Below are positions 1 to 5,180 of a DNA stretch of 5,691 nt, one piece after another; position 1 is the stretch's first letter, and every line of letters begins with the position of its first letter. The translations under genes were made by a program, and so were the position numbers. The DNA lies in the NCBI GenBank assembly GCA_002292895.1, contig DBCE01000266.1, forward strand, positions 19,991 through 25,681. Reading direction: 5' to 3'. Below the pieces are notes generated by a model. The model ran no database searches. It saw only the letters and a list, made by a program, of their open reading frames with translations, and was not told where the DNA came from. Source of the stretch: Phycisphaerales bacterium UBA966 (lineage in GTDB: Bacteria > Planctomycetota > Phycisphaerae > Phycisphaerales > SM1A02).

Positions 1-65
1 GTAAGGCGAATGCGGGCCAGTATGAAATCGTGTTTCGTCAGGGCTAGTACGCCAGCGTGATGCAT
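1..65 (-). CDS. Possible N-terminus of an unidentified protein, cut by the window edge
   Basis: An open frame on the minus strand starts at ATG 65 and runs off the window. Its 21 complete codons read MHHAGVLALTKHDFILARIR plus L. The frame is the one used by ruvA and continues straight after the ruvA stop, with further possible starts at TTG 68 and GTG 74, so the real start is uncertain. It does not resemble the N-terminus of RuvB, which often follows ruvA. The stretch is too short to assign a family, and an open frame of this length could occur by chance. If real, it would be co-transcribed behind ruvA with a gap of about 10-18 bases. Confidence 0.25.
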   Translation of the reverse strand, partial: MHHAGVLALTKHDFILARIRL

Positions 66-83
66 CAACGCCACCGGCTCGAG

Positions 84-737
84 TTACCGCAATGCAAGCT
101 CGACCAATGCCTCGGCCGTCGGATCGCCGGGCAGGTCTTCGCGCCCAAGCACGCGTTCGATCATGTCGCGCGCCGCAGGCTTGGAATGCCCCAGTTGCGC
201 GAGCACTTCAACCGCGTCGCGCGCTGCTGCCATGAGCTTGCTCTCCGCGCTGATCGGTCCACGCGCAGCCGTCTTGGTTCCAGGCGCTGCTGGTCGTGTG
301 CCGAGTTCGCGCACAAACGGATCGATCTTTCCTTTGAGTTCAACGCAGATGGTTTCCGCCGTGCGCTTGCCGATTTCTGGCAGCGTCTGCAACATGCCGT
401 GATCACGCGCGGCGATCGCTTCCGCGACCTGTGCGAAAGGAAGTTGCAGCGCGCGCAATGCCTTGCGATTGCCAATGCCCTTGACGGTGGTGAAGAGTTC
501 AAAGAAGGCGCGATCGGTGGCTGACTGAAAGCCAATCAGGCGCGGCCAGAAACTGGAGCCCTGCCCTTGGCCCTCAAGGTAATGCAGCGTGTGGAATCGA
601 ACCGGTTGCCCGATGCGCGCCGCGAGTGACATGGAATCCGCGGCGGGAATCAACACCTCGTAGGTGAGTTCGGCCACCTGAACATGGGCGGCGCCGTCGT
701 CGATGGCGATGAGATTTCCGGTGAGTTGAGTGATCAT
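84..737 (-). CDS. ruvA: Holliday junction branch migration protein RuvA
   Basis: RuvA binds four-way DNA junctions as a tetramer or octamer and loads the RuvB helicase for branch migration in recombination and fork repair. The 217-residue product shows the family order: an N-terminal OB-fold domain I starting MITQLTGNLIAI; domain II with helix-hairpin-helix motifs at about residues 84-96 (TVKGIGNRKALRA) and 118-138 (TLPEIGKRTAETICVELKG); a variable linker at about 140-165; and a C-terminal three-helix domain III at about 168-217 that contacts RuvB. The length is slightly above the usual 190-205 residues, because the domain I/II connection (LEGQGQGSSFWPRLIGF, about 54-70) and the linker are long. 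That connection looks like planctomycete RuvA proteins as I remember them. I chose ATG 737 over the longer start at 773 because homology begins there and AAGGAAG lies five bases upstream. ruvA is divergent from manC, and ruvB is not visible in this window. Confidence 0.95.
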   Translation of the reverse strand: MITQLTGNLIAIDDGAAHVQVAELTYEVLIPAADSMSLAARIGQPVRFHTLHYLEGQGQGSSFWPRLIGFQSATDRAFFELFTTVKGIGNRKALRALQLPFAQVAEAIAARDHGMLQTLPEIGKRTAETICVELKGKIDPFVRELGTRPAAPGTKTAARGPISAESKLMAAARDAVEVLAQLGHSKPAARDMIERVLGREDLPGDPTAEALVELALR

Positions 738-742
738 GAGGG

Positions 743-749
743 CTTCCTT
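743..749 (-). promoter_or_regulatory. Shine-Dalgarno site of ruvA
   Basis: The minus strand reads AAGGAAG, then five bases (CCCTC), then the ATG at 737. This site decides the ruvA start in favour of 737 rather than the in-frame ATG at 773. It is one of only two convincing Shine-Dalgarno sites in the window. Confidence 0.7.
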
Positions 750-758
750 GCCTGCGCC

Positions 759-765
759 TATCCTA
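759..765. promoter_or_regulatory. Candidate shared -10 element between ruvA and manC
   Basis: The heptamer TATCCTA lies in the 34-base gap between the two divergent start codons. On the plus strand TATCCT fits a TAnnnT -10 box, ending seven bases before the manC ATG, so transcription would start at or next to that ATG. On the minus strand the same bases read TAGGAT(A), which would give ruvA a leader of about 16 bases containing its Shine-Dalgarno site. No good -35 box is visible at normal spacing for either direction, so this is a candidate only. Confidence 0.35.
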
Positions 766-771
766 CGAGCC

Positions 772-1851
772 ATGCGCTACGCAATGATTATGGCAGGTGG
801 ATCCGGTACGCGACTTTGGCCGATGAGCCGGCAGGCTGTTCCCAAGCAGCTGTTGCGTTTCATTGGTGGAAAGAGCCTGCTTTCTGTGGCGGCGGAGCGA
901 ATTCGCACGCTGGTTCCAGAGGCGAACCGGTATGTGTGTGCCGGGGAGAAATACCGCGCGCTGATCCGCGAGGACATTCCGTGGATTGATGACGCACACG
1001 TGCTGGGCGAGCCAATGGGGCGCGACACAGTGAACGCCGTAGCGTTCGCGGCGGCGGTGGTGGGCAAGAATGATCCAGATGCCGTGTTTGCGGTCTTAAC
1101 GAGCGACCACCTGATTACGCCGCAAGCGGAGTTTGAGCGCGCGATGGATCTTGGCTTTCGGTTGGTGGAGGCAGACCCAACCCGGCTCGTGACGTTTGCA
1201 ATCACTCCAACATTTGCAGCAACCGGATTTGGATATGTGGAACGCGGTGACGCGATTGCGGGATTCCCCGGCGCGTTCGGAGCGAAGCGATTTGTGGAGA
1301 AGCCGGATCGTGCGCGCGCTGAGGAGTATCTGCAGAGTGGTGGGTTTGGATGGAATAGCGGGATGTTCGTGTTCAGTGCTCGGACGGTGTTGGACGCACT
1401 GCAGCACTTCAAGCCGGAAACTGCCGCTGGCATGCGCGAGATTCGTGCCGCGTGGGGAACTGCTACAGCGCGCGCGACGGTGGAGCGGATCTATCCAGAA
1501 TTGCCGAAAATTAGCGTTGATTACGCACTGATGGAGCCGGCTTCGAAAGACCCAACGCTCTCCGTATGCGTGGTGCCGATGAGCGTCGAATGGCGCGATG
1601 TTGGCAGCTGGCCAAGTTATGGCGAGACGCTCGCGGCGGATGGTGATGGCAATCGAACCAATGCGCAGGCGCTGCATGTGGGGAGCACGGGCGTGCTGGC
1701 GTTGAGTGATGATCCTTCGCACGTCATCACCACCATCGGGCTGACCGATGTGATTGTGGTGCGCACCAAGGATGCAACACTGGTGGTGCGCGCGGATCTG
1801 GCAGAGAAGGTCAAAGACATTGCTGGTCTCGTACCGGAAGCGTTGCGCTGA
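772..1851 (+). CDS. manC: Mannose-1-phosphate guanylyltransferase (GDP-mannose pyrophosphorylase), single-domain
   Basis: The enzyme joins mannose 1-phosphate and GTP to make GDP-mannose, the cytosolic donor for exopolysaccharide, lipopolysaccharide O-chain and other mannose-derived glycans. The 359-residue product carries the nucleotidyltransferase signature GGSGTRLWPMSR (9-20), the product-binding stretch EPMGRDTVNA (80-89), the metal-binding SDH (111-113), TGFGYVERG (151-159), FVEKP (174-178), WNSGMF (194-199), the family block KISVDYALME (246-255) and WRDVGSW (274-280). It ends with a left-handed beta-helix-like tail and has no C-terminal phosphomannose isomerase domain, unlike the roughly 470-residue bifunctional ManC/AlgA proteins. 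I chose ATG 772 because homology begins at MRYAMIMAGG; an upstream in-frame GTG at 730 would overlap ruvA. No Shine-Dalgarno site precedes the start. ruvX follows after four bases, so the two are probably co-transcribed. No other polysaccharide gene is adjacent. Confidence 0.94.
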   Translation: MRYAMIMAGGSGTRLWPMSRQAVPKQLLRFIGGKSLLSVAAERIRTLVPEANRYVCAGEKYRALIREDIPWIDDAHVLGEPMGRDTVNAVAFAAAVVGKNDPDAVFAVLTSDHLITPQAEFERAMDLGFRLVEADPTRLVTFAITPTFAATGFGYVERGDAIAGFPGAFGAKRFVEKPDRARAEEYLQSGGFGWNSGMFVFSARTVLDALQHFKPETAAGMREIRAAWGTATARATVERIYPELPKISVDYALMEPASKDPTLSVCVVPMSVEWRDVGSWPSYGETLAADGDGNRTNAQALHVGSTGVLALSDDPSHVITTIGLTDVIVVRTKDATLVVRADLAEKVKDIAGLVPEALR

Positions 1852-1855
1852 ATTC

Positions 1856-2260
1856 ATGCGATACCTGGCGATTGATCTTGGTGCAAAGCGAACCGGCCTG
1901 GCGGCAGGCGATGATGTGCTGCGCATCGTGCAACCAGTCGAGGTGTTGATGGTGTCGCGCGGCCCAGCGCTGATGGATGCGCTGGCAAAGTCCATCGATC
2001 GGCATGGACCCGATGCGCTGGTCATTGGCTTGCCAATCAACATGGATGGAACGGAAGGTGCCGCCGTCACCGATGCGCGTGAGTTTGGCGCCGCCATTGC
2101 TGCGCGTGTGCGACTGCCAGTGCACTTTCATGATGAACGGCTTTCGAGCTTTGAAGCCGATCAGCGCATGTCGCAGAGCGGGCGGACCCACCGCGAGAAG
2201 AAGGAACTGCGCGACGCGCTGGCGGCGTGCGCGATACTTGAGGCGTACCTCGCTCGATGA
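1856..2260 (+). CDS. ruvX: RuvX/YqgF family nuclease (putative Holliday junction resolvase, 16S rRNA maturation)
   Basis: YqgF proteins have an RNase H-like fold. They are annotated as putative Holliday-junction resolvases, and in E. coli the protein takes part in 16S rRNA 5'-end maturation. The 134-residue product has the usual length and all family landmarks: IDLGAKRTGLA (6-16, catalytic Asp7), VIGLPINMDGTEG (56-68), FHDERLSSFEA (91-101, acidic Glu94) and RDALAACAILEAYL (119-132, acidic Asp120). The three acidic residues expected for metal binding are present. The start at ATG 1856 matches the family N-terminus and lies four bases after the manC stop without an obvious Shine-Dalgarno site, so translation is probably coupled to, or depends on, manC. 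The gene ends before a structured spacer facing the convergent beta-barrel remnant. Confidence 0.93.
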   Translation: MRYLAIDLGAKRTGLAAGDDVLRIVQPVEVLMVSRGPALMDALAKSIDRHGPDALVIGLPINMDGTEGAAVTDAREFGAAIAARVRLPVHFHDERLSSFEADQRMSQSGRTHREKKELRDALAACAILEAYLAR

Positions 2261-2273
2261 ATCGGGGATGGTG

Positions 2274-2285
2274 CGCAAATTTGCG
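2274..2285. repeat. 12-base perfect palindrome CGCAAATTTGCG
   Basis: CGCAAATTTGCG is fully self-complementary and lies 13 bases after the ruvX stop. With no loop it is a poor RNA hairpin, but it has the symmetry of a dimeric protein-binding site. Nothing else in the sequence shows a role. Confidence 0.35.
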
Positions 2286-2293
2286 GAATTAAA

Positions 2294-2355
2294 TGCGTAA
2301 TGCTGATCTGAGACGCACGATCAGAACCTGTCGATCGCGTAGTCAGCATTGCGCG
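2294..2355. terminator. Long stem-loop between convergent genes; candidate two-way transcript end
   Basis: GCGTAATGCTGA (2295-2306) pairs with TCAGCATTGCGC (2343-2354) as a 12-pair stem containing one G-U pair; a further wobble (2294 with 2355) can be added. The 36-base loop can itself form a small hairpin (CGATC 2318-2322 with GATCG 2333-2337). An alternative pairing uses CTGATC 2303-2308 with GATCAG 2319-2324. The element sits between the ends of ruvX (plus) and the beta-barrel fragment (minus), where a two-way terminator would be expected. There is no clear T-run on the plus side; the minus side is followed by a mildly T-rich CATTTAATT. It may also be an mRNA 3'-end stabiliser. Confidence 0.45.
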
Positions 2356-2377
2356 ACAGCAGTGAATGGCGCCGACT

Positions 2378-2794
2378 TTAGAAGGGGACGATGACGCCAA
2401 TCTGACCACCGTACTGCTGCTCGTTTTCAAACTGCATTCCGTTGAACGAGCAGTACGCAGTGATTCCCTTGTACGACGCAAACTCAACACCAGCTTCAAA
2501 GCTAGCACCGTAACGCGTCTCGGGACTGCCGTACACGGTGTATCCAGGTGTTGCGCTGTATGCGTTGGTGGCCGTGACATCCCAGTCACCGATCGGAACG
2601 CTGGCGATGAACGCGCTGCCTATATACGGCGACAACACATCACGATCGATACGCAACGTATGCATGATGCGTGAACCGATCGTTGGCTGCAACATGACGG
2701 CGCTTTGGCTTGAAACATCCAAGTTCGCGCTGCCAGCGCCCTGCTCTGTGTATGAGCTTTGACCAGTCGATGAATGGATCAGCAACATACGCAC
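2378..2794 (-). pseudogene. C-terminal fragment of an autotransporter-type outer-membrane beta-barrel (probable remnant)
   Basis: The 138-residue frame resembles the last half of an autotransporter beta-domain. It has the conserved turn SYTEQGAGSANLDVSSQ (about 14-30), then amphipathic strands such as LQPTIGSRI (35-43), LSPYIGSAF (54-62), ASFEAGVEFA (97-106) and GITAYCSFNGMQ (110-121), and ends QIGVIVPF with the terminal Phe typical of Bam-recognised barrels. A complete domain has roughly 250-300 residues behind a signal peptide and passenger. Here a stop lies at 2804-2806, only GTG 2794 or ATG 2788 could start it, and there is no signal peptide or Shine-Dalgarno site. The minus frame just upstream reads YVADPFIDWS, which could be the preceding strand after a frameshift. 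The fragment looks less GC-rich than its neighbours. It could instead be a short expressed ORF, but export without a signal peptide is unlikely. It is separated from pgl by 105 bases. Confidence 0.55.
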
Positions 2795-2858
2795 TTCGGC
2801 GCATCAACCCCGGCGCTCCACATCGAACGGCGATAAATCCGCTGTGTCCAAAATACAT

Positions 2859-2872
2859 GGGCTTACAAGCCC
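2859..2872 (-). terminator. Candidate terminator hairpin behind pgl
   Basis: On the minus strand GGGCTTGTAAGCCC lies 27 bases past the pgl stop. It forms a five-pair GC-rich stem with a four-base loop, followed by ATGTATTTTGG, a weak T-rich tract. The position fits a terminator for pgl that would cut transcription before the beta-barrel remnant. The stem is short and the T-run broken, so the assignment is tentative. Confidence 0.4.
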
Positions 2873-2899
2873 CAGAGCATCTCGCAAACGGCGGTGCCA

Positions 2900-3703
2900 T
2901 CAACTCTGGCCGCACGCGGCGGCATCGAGGAACCAACGCAATTCGCCCGCGACGGGGCGAAGACCCGCGATGGGCAGCTCATCGGGCGAGGCGCCGCTGG
3001 CCACGCGTTGCAAGATGGGTGCTTTATCTGCGCCCATGATGAAGGGCGCAACAAAGCGCGACGCGTTCAACATCTGCATGGTGAGCGTGCAGCGCGGCAC
3101 CGCGGGCGCGGAAGTCGTGGGCGCTGCAACATCCATCACCAGGCGATCGCTGCCATGCAATGCGGGTGAACCGGGAAAGATGCTGGCGGTGTGGCCATCA
3201 AGACCCATGCCGAGCAACACGAAGTCAAGACGGTCGTGACCCTTGGGGCGCCAACCGAGTGTGTCGCGGAGTTCGCGCTCGTAGCGCTCGGCGGACTCGG
3301 GCGTGTTGGCAAGCATGGGGTGCACTTGCTCGGGCGGGATATCAGAGTGATCAACGATCACTTCTTTGATACGACTGAAATTGGAGAGCTCGCTTTCGAA
3401 CGGAACGCAACGCTCATCGACGATCCACAGGTGCGTGCGCCGCCACGGCAGAATGCGAAAGCGCGGGTCGTACATCAGGCGCTCGTAGAGCGGGAACGGA
3501 GTTCGACCGCCGGAGAGCGCCAGATGGAAGTCGCCAAACTGGCGAACACAATTGGCGGAATGGGCGATCAGATCGGAGGCCAACGCGTCGTACAAGTCCT
3601 CGGCGGTACGCCGGGCAATCACCGTGCCGCGCAGGCGTGGGCCGCCGATCGGTTCGTCAAGTCCTTCAACCTGTATTTCGTCGTCATTGGGTTCGCCGAT
3701 CAT
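2900..3703 (-). CDS. pgl: 6-phosphogluconolactonase (DevB/SOL type)
   Basis: The enzyme hydrolyses 6-phosphoglucono-delta-lactone to 6-phosphogluconate, the second step of the oxidative pentose phosphate pathway, which supplies NADPH and pentoses in the cytosol. The 267-residue product belongs to the glucosamine-6-phosphate isomerase/6-phosphogluconolactonase fold and shows LALSGGRTPFPLYERL (61-76, phosphate loop), LWIVDERCVP (92-101), SNFSRIKEV (107-115), FVLLGMGLDGHTASIFPG (161-178, with the catalytic-site GxDGHTAS block) and a C-terminal RWFLDAAA. GHTASIFPG distinguishes it from NagB deaminases. The length is close to the family's 230-260, with about 25 extra N-terminal residues of low complexity. 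ATG 3703 has no Shine-Dalgarno site. TAGTAT nine bases upstream could be a -10 box. It is divergent from trpS; neither zwf nor gnd is in this window. Confidence 0.93.
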   Translation of the reverse strand: MIGEPNDDEIQVEGLDEPIGGPRLRGTVIARRTAEDLYDALASDLIAHSANCVRQFGDFHLALSGGRTPFPLYERLMYDPRFRILPWRRTHLWIVDERCVPFESELSNFSRIKEVIVDHSDIPPEQVHPMLANTPESAERYERELRDTLGWRPKGHDRLDFVLLGMGLDGHTASIFPGSPALHGSDRLVMDVAAPTTSAPAVPRCTLTMQMLNASRFVAPFIMGADKAPILQRVASGASPDELPIAGLRPVAGELRWFLDAAACGQS

Positions 3704-3712
3704 CGTGGGGGA

Positions 3713-3718
3713 ATACTA
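3713..3718 (-). promoter_or_regulatory. Candidate -10 box of pgl
   Basis: The minus strand reads TAGTAT, then nine bases (TCCCCCACG), then the pgl ATG. This would start transcription within a few bases of the start codon, consistent with the missing Shine-Dalgarno site. No convincing -35 box is seen. Confidence 0.35.
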
Positions 3719-3732
3719 GCGATGCCGGGGCG

Positions 3733-3738
3733 TATCCT
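3733..3738 (+). promoter_or_regulatory. Candidate -10 box of trpS
   Basis: TATCCT is followed by nine bases (TCCCCTTCC) and then the trpS ATG. It is the same hexamer found before manC, and its spacing equals that of the divergent pgl box. No Shine-Dalgarno site or T-box leader fits in the 44-base gap, so tRNA-Trp-responsive leader control is excluded unless transcription starts inside pgl. A good -35 box is not visible. Confidence 0.35.
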
Positions 3739-3747
3739 TCCCCTTCC

Positions 3748-4812
3748 ATGACCGCAGAACGACCTCGGATTCTTACTGGCGACACCCCTACCGGGCAACT
3801 TCACCTTGGCCACTGGGTGGGTAGTGTGAAACGCCGCGTGGAATTGCAGGAGACGCATGACTGCTACTTCATTCTTGCCAATTACCACGCCTTTACAACC
3901 CGAGCTGACAAGCCCGCAGAGATTCGCCGCGACACGATTGCCATTGTGAAGGACTACCTGGCGATGGGTATCGATCCGGAGCGATCGACGATTTTCTTGC
4001 AGAGCGAGATTCCCGCGATCCATGAATTGACGTTCTTGTTTGCCATGCTGTTGCCGTTCAACCGCGTGATGCGGAACCCAACATTGAAGACTGAGATTGA
4101 GATGAAGGGTCTTGGCGAGACATACTCCTTTGGATTCCCGCTGTATGCGGTGGGGCAATGTGCGGACATCTTGGCGTTCCGACCAGTGGGTGTTCCGGTG
4201 GGCGAAGATCAAGTGCCGCACCTGGAGCTCACCCGCGAAGTTGGCAGGCGCTTCAATCAGATGTACTGCGGCGTGCCAACGGATGCGGATGATGCCGATC
4301 ACGTGAAACTTGGGGGAATCTGGCCGGTGCCGCGTGCGGAAGTGGGCAAGGTTGGTCGGCTGCTTGGGATTGATGGCAAGAACAAGATGTCGAAGAGTCT
4401 TGGAAATGCGATCTACATCAGTGACTCGCCGAAAGAAGTAGAGAACAAAGTGAAAAAGATCTTCACAGGTCGGCAGAGTCCAACGGAACCTGGTGATATT
4501 GAGAACGCGCTGTTTCAGTACGTGGACACATTCATCGAAGATCCTGATCGCGTGGCTGAATTGAAGCGACGCTATGCAGCAGGTGACAATCTTGGCGACG
4601 GCCATGTGAAGGTGGAAGTGGCGGAGGCAATCAATCGCCTGTTGGCGCCGATGCGCGAGCGCCGCGAGCGGATCGGTGACGATGATGCGGTACTCCTTGA
4701 CATTCTGAAGAAGGGATGCGCACGCGCCAATGTGGTGGCTGAGGAGACGCTTGAGAGCGCTCGCAAGGCTGCGGGGCTGCATTTCTTCCCGCGCAGCGTC
4801 CGGTACCAGTGA
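3748..4812 (+). CDS. trpS: Tryptophan--tRNA ligase
   Basis: This cytosolic class I aminoacyl-tRNA synthetase charges tRNA-Trp with tryptophan using ATP. The 354-residue product is of normal length. It has the N-terminal ATP-binding block TGDTPTGQLHLGHWVG (10-25) with HLGH as the HIGH motif (19-22). Next come the TrpRS-type core GVPVGEDQVPHLELTREV (148-165) and RRFNQMY (167-173), and the second ATP-binding loop GKNKMSKSLGN (210-220) with an intact KMSKS. A helical anticodon-binding region follows from about 225 to the end. VPVGEDQ..HLELTR separates it from TyrRS. Thr15 replaces the more common Ser of PSG, and PLYAVGQCADI (131-141) replaces the usual YPvLQAADI; both look like lineage variants. 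ATG 3748 matches the family start. An in-frame extension back to 3637 lies within antisense pgl and is rejected. It is probably transcribed alone, from the short gap shared with pgl. Confidence 0.96.
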   Translation: MTAERPRILTGDTPTGQLHLGHWVGSVKRRVELQETHDCYFILANYHAFTTRADKPAEIRRDTIAIVKDYLAMGIDPERSTIFLQSEIPAIHELTFLFAMLLPFNRVMRNPTLKTEIEMKGLGETYSFGFPLYAVGQCADILAFRPVGVPVGEDQVPHLELTREVGRRFNQMYCGVPTDADDADHVKLGGIWPVPRAEVGKVGRLLGIDGKNKMSKSLGNAIYISDSPKEVENKVKKIFTGRQSPTEPGDIENALFQYVDTFIEDPDRVAELKRRYAAGDNLGDGHVKVEVAEAINRLLAPMRERRERIGDDDAVLLDILKKGCARANVVAEETLESARKAAGLHFFPRSVRYQ

Positions 4813-4906
4813 TCGAAGTGGCGCCATCGTGACGAATGCGGCGCCCGATTGAGCTGCCCTGCTGCAAAGTGAGAGAAATGATGCTCGGCGGCAACTTTGG
4901 TCGATC

Positions 4907-4912
4907 TAGGAT
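4907..4912 (+). promoter_or_regulatory. Candidate -10 box before the four-cysteine gene
   Basis: TAGGAT lies 13 bases before the chosen ATG 4926. It is the same hexamer read on the minus strand before ruvA. Transcription starting about seven bases downstream would leave a leader of about six bases, too short to include the GGAG site at 4917-4920 in full. Either this box or that site is therefore coincidental, or initiation is further upstream. No -35 box is evident. Confidence 0.2.
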
Positions 4913-4916
4913 GGAT

Positions 4917-4920
4917 GGAG
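4917..4920 (+). promoter_or_regulatory. Shine-Dalgarno site of the four-cysteine gene
   Basis: GGAG is followed by five bases (TTGCC) and ATG 4926. It supports this start over the in-frame ATG at 4911 and the longer frame from 4836. Confidence 0.5.
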
Positions 4921-4925
4921 TTGCC

Positions 4926-5180
4926 ATGCAGAATGCCCCTGATCCAGCGCTTGGACACGCGTGCCCGCACTTGGATAAAAACGATCCACGCTGCCAGGAT
5001 CGATTTCGCATGGCCGAACTTGATGCCATGTACCGCTACTGCTTGGGGGGCTTCTACGGATGCCCCATGTTCCATCGCATCAATCGCGAAGAAACACACC
5101 AGCCTCGCGCAGCTCCTGCGCCGCGGACGCAACCGCTAACTATCCATGGACGATTCGCCCGCCGTTCCCGCGACGCCTGA
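4926..5180 (+). CDS. Small four-cysteine protein of unknown function
   Basis: I do not recognise a named family. The 84-residue product has a compact conserved-looking core at residues 11-50, with four cysteines at 13, 23, 39 and 46 in the pattern C-x9-C-x15-C-x6-C. Each half has a CP dipeptide (CPHLDKNDPRC and GCPMF), and the linker RFRMAELDAMYRY is predicted helical. The spacing would suit zinc or an iron-sulfur cluster, but the ligands are inferred. There is no signal peptide or membrane segment, so it is probably cytosolic. The tail after about residue 57 is rich in Pro, Ala and Arg and looks unstructured. Its last 35 bases overlap the start of xerD in another frame, so the tail may be poorly conserved and translation of the two genes may be coupled. 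ATG 4926 is chosen for the GGAG five bases upstream. The 113 bases after trpS hold no other gene. Confidence 0.7.
   Translation: MQNAPDPALGHACPHLDKNDPRCQDRFRMAELDAMYRYCLGGFYGCPMFHRINREETHQPRAAPAPRTQPLTIHGRFARRSRDA

Noticed and set aside
57..524. A 155-codon plus-strand frame opposite ruvA
   Set aside because: It is composition-driven, lacks motifs, and lies on the opposite strand of a well-supported ruvA.
777..1433. A 218-codon minus-strand frame opposite manC
   Set aside because: It is antisense to the catalytic half of manC and has a low-complexity Ser/Ala/Arg composition; nothing supports it as a gene.
1096..2097. A 333-codon minus-strand frame across manC and ruvX
   Set aside because: It crosses the boundary of two clear plus-strand genes and shows no family motif, so it is a shadow frame.
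3704..3747. A T-box or other amino-acid-responsive leader for trpS
   Set aside because: The gap is only 44 bases and shows no specifier stem, T-box sequence or leader peptide.
3191..3751. A 186-codon plus-strand frame opposite pgl that runs into the trpS start
   Set aside because: It is antisense to the conserved pgl motifs and has no recognisable product.
3700..4827. A 375-codon open frame on the minus strand, antisense to trpS
   Set aside because: It lies entirely opposite a complete, motif-rich trpS, its translation is rich in His, Arg and Cys without domains, and it arises from the codon bias of the real gene.
4820..4845. Possible trpS terminator: GGCGCC repeated at 4820-4825 and 4840-4845
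   Set aside because: The arms could form a six-pair stem, but each is itself a palindrome, the 14-base loop adds little, and no T-run follows. I would not call it a terminator.
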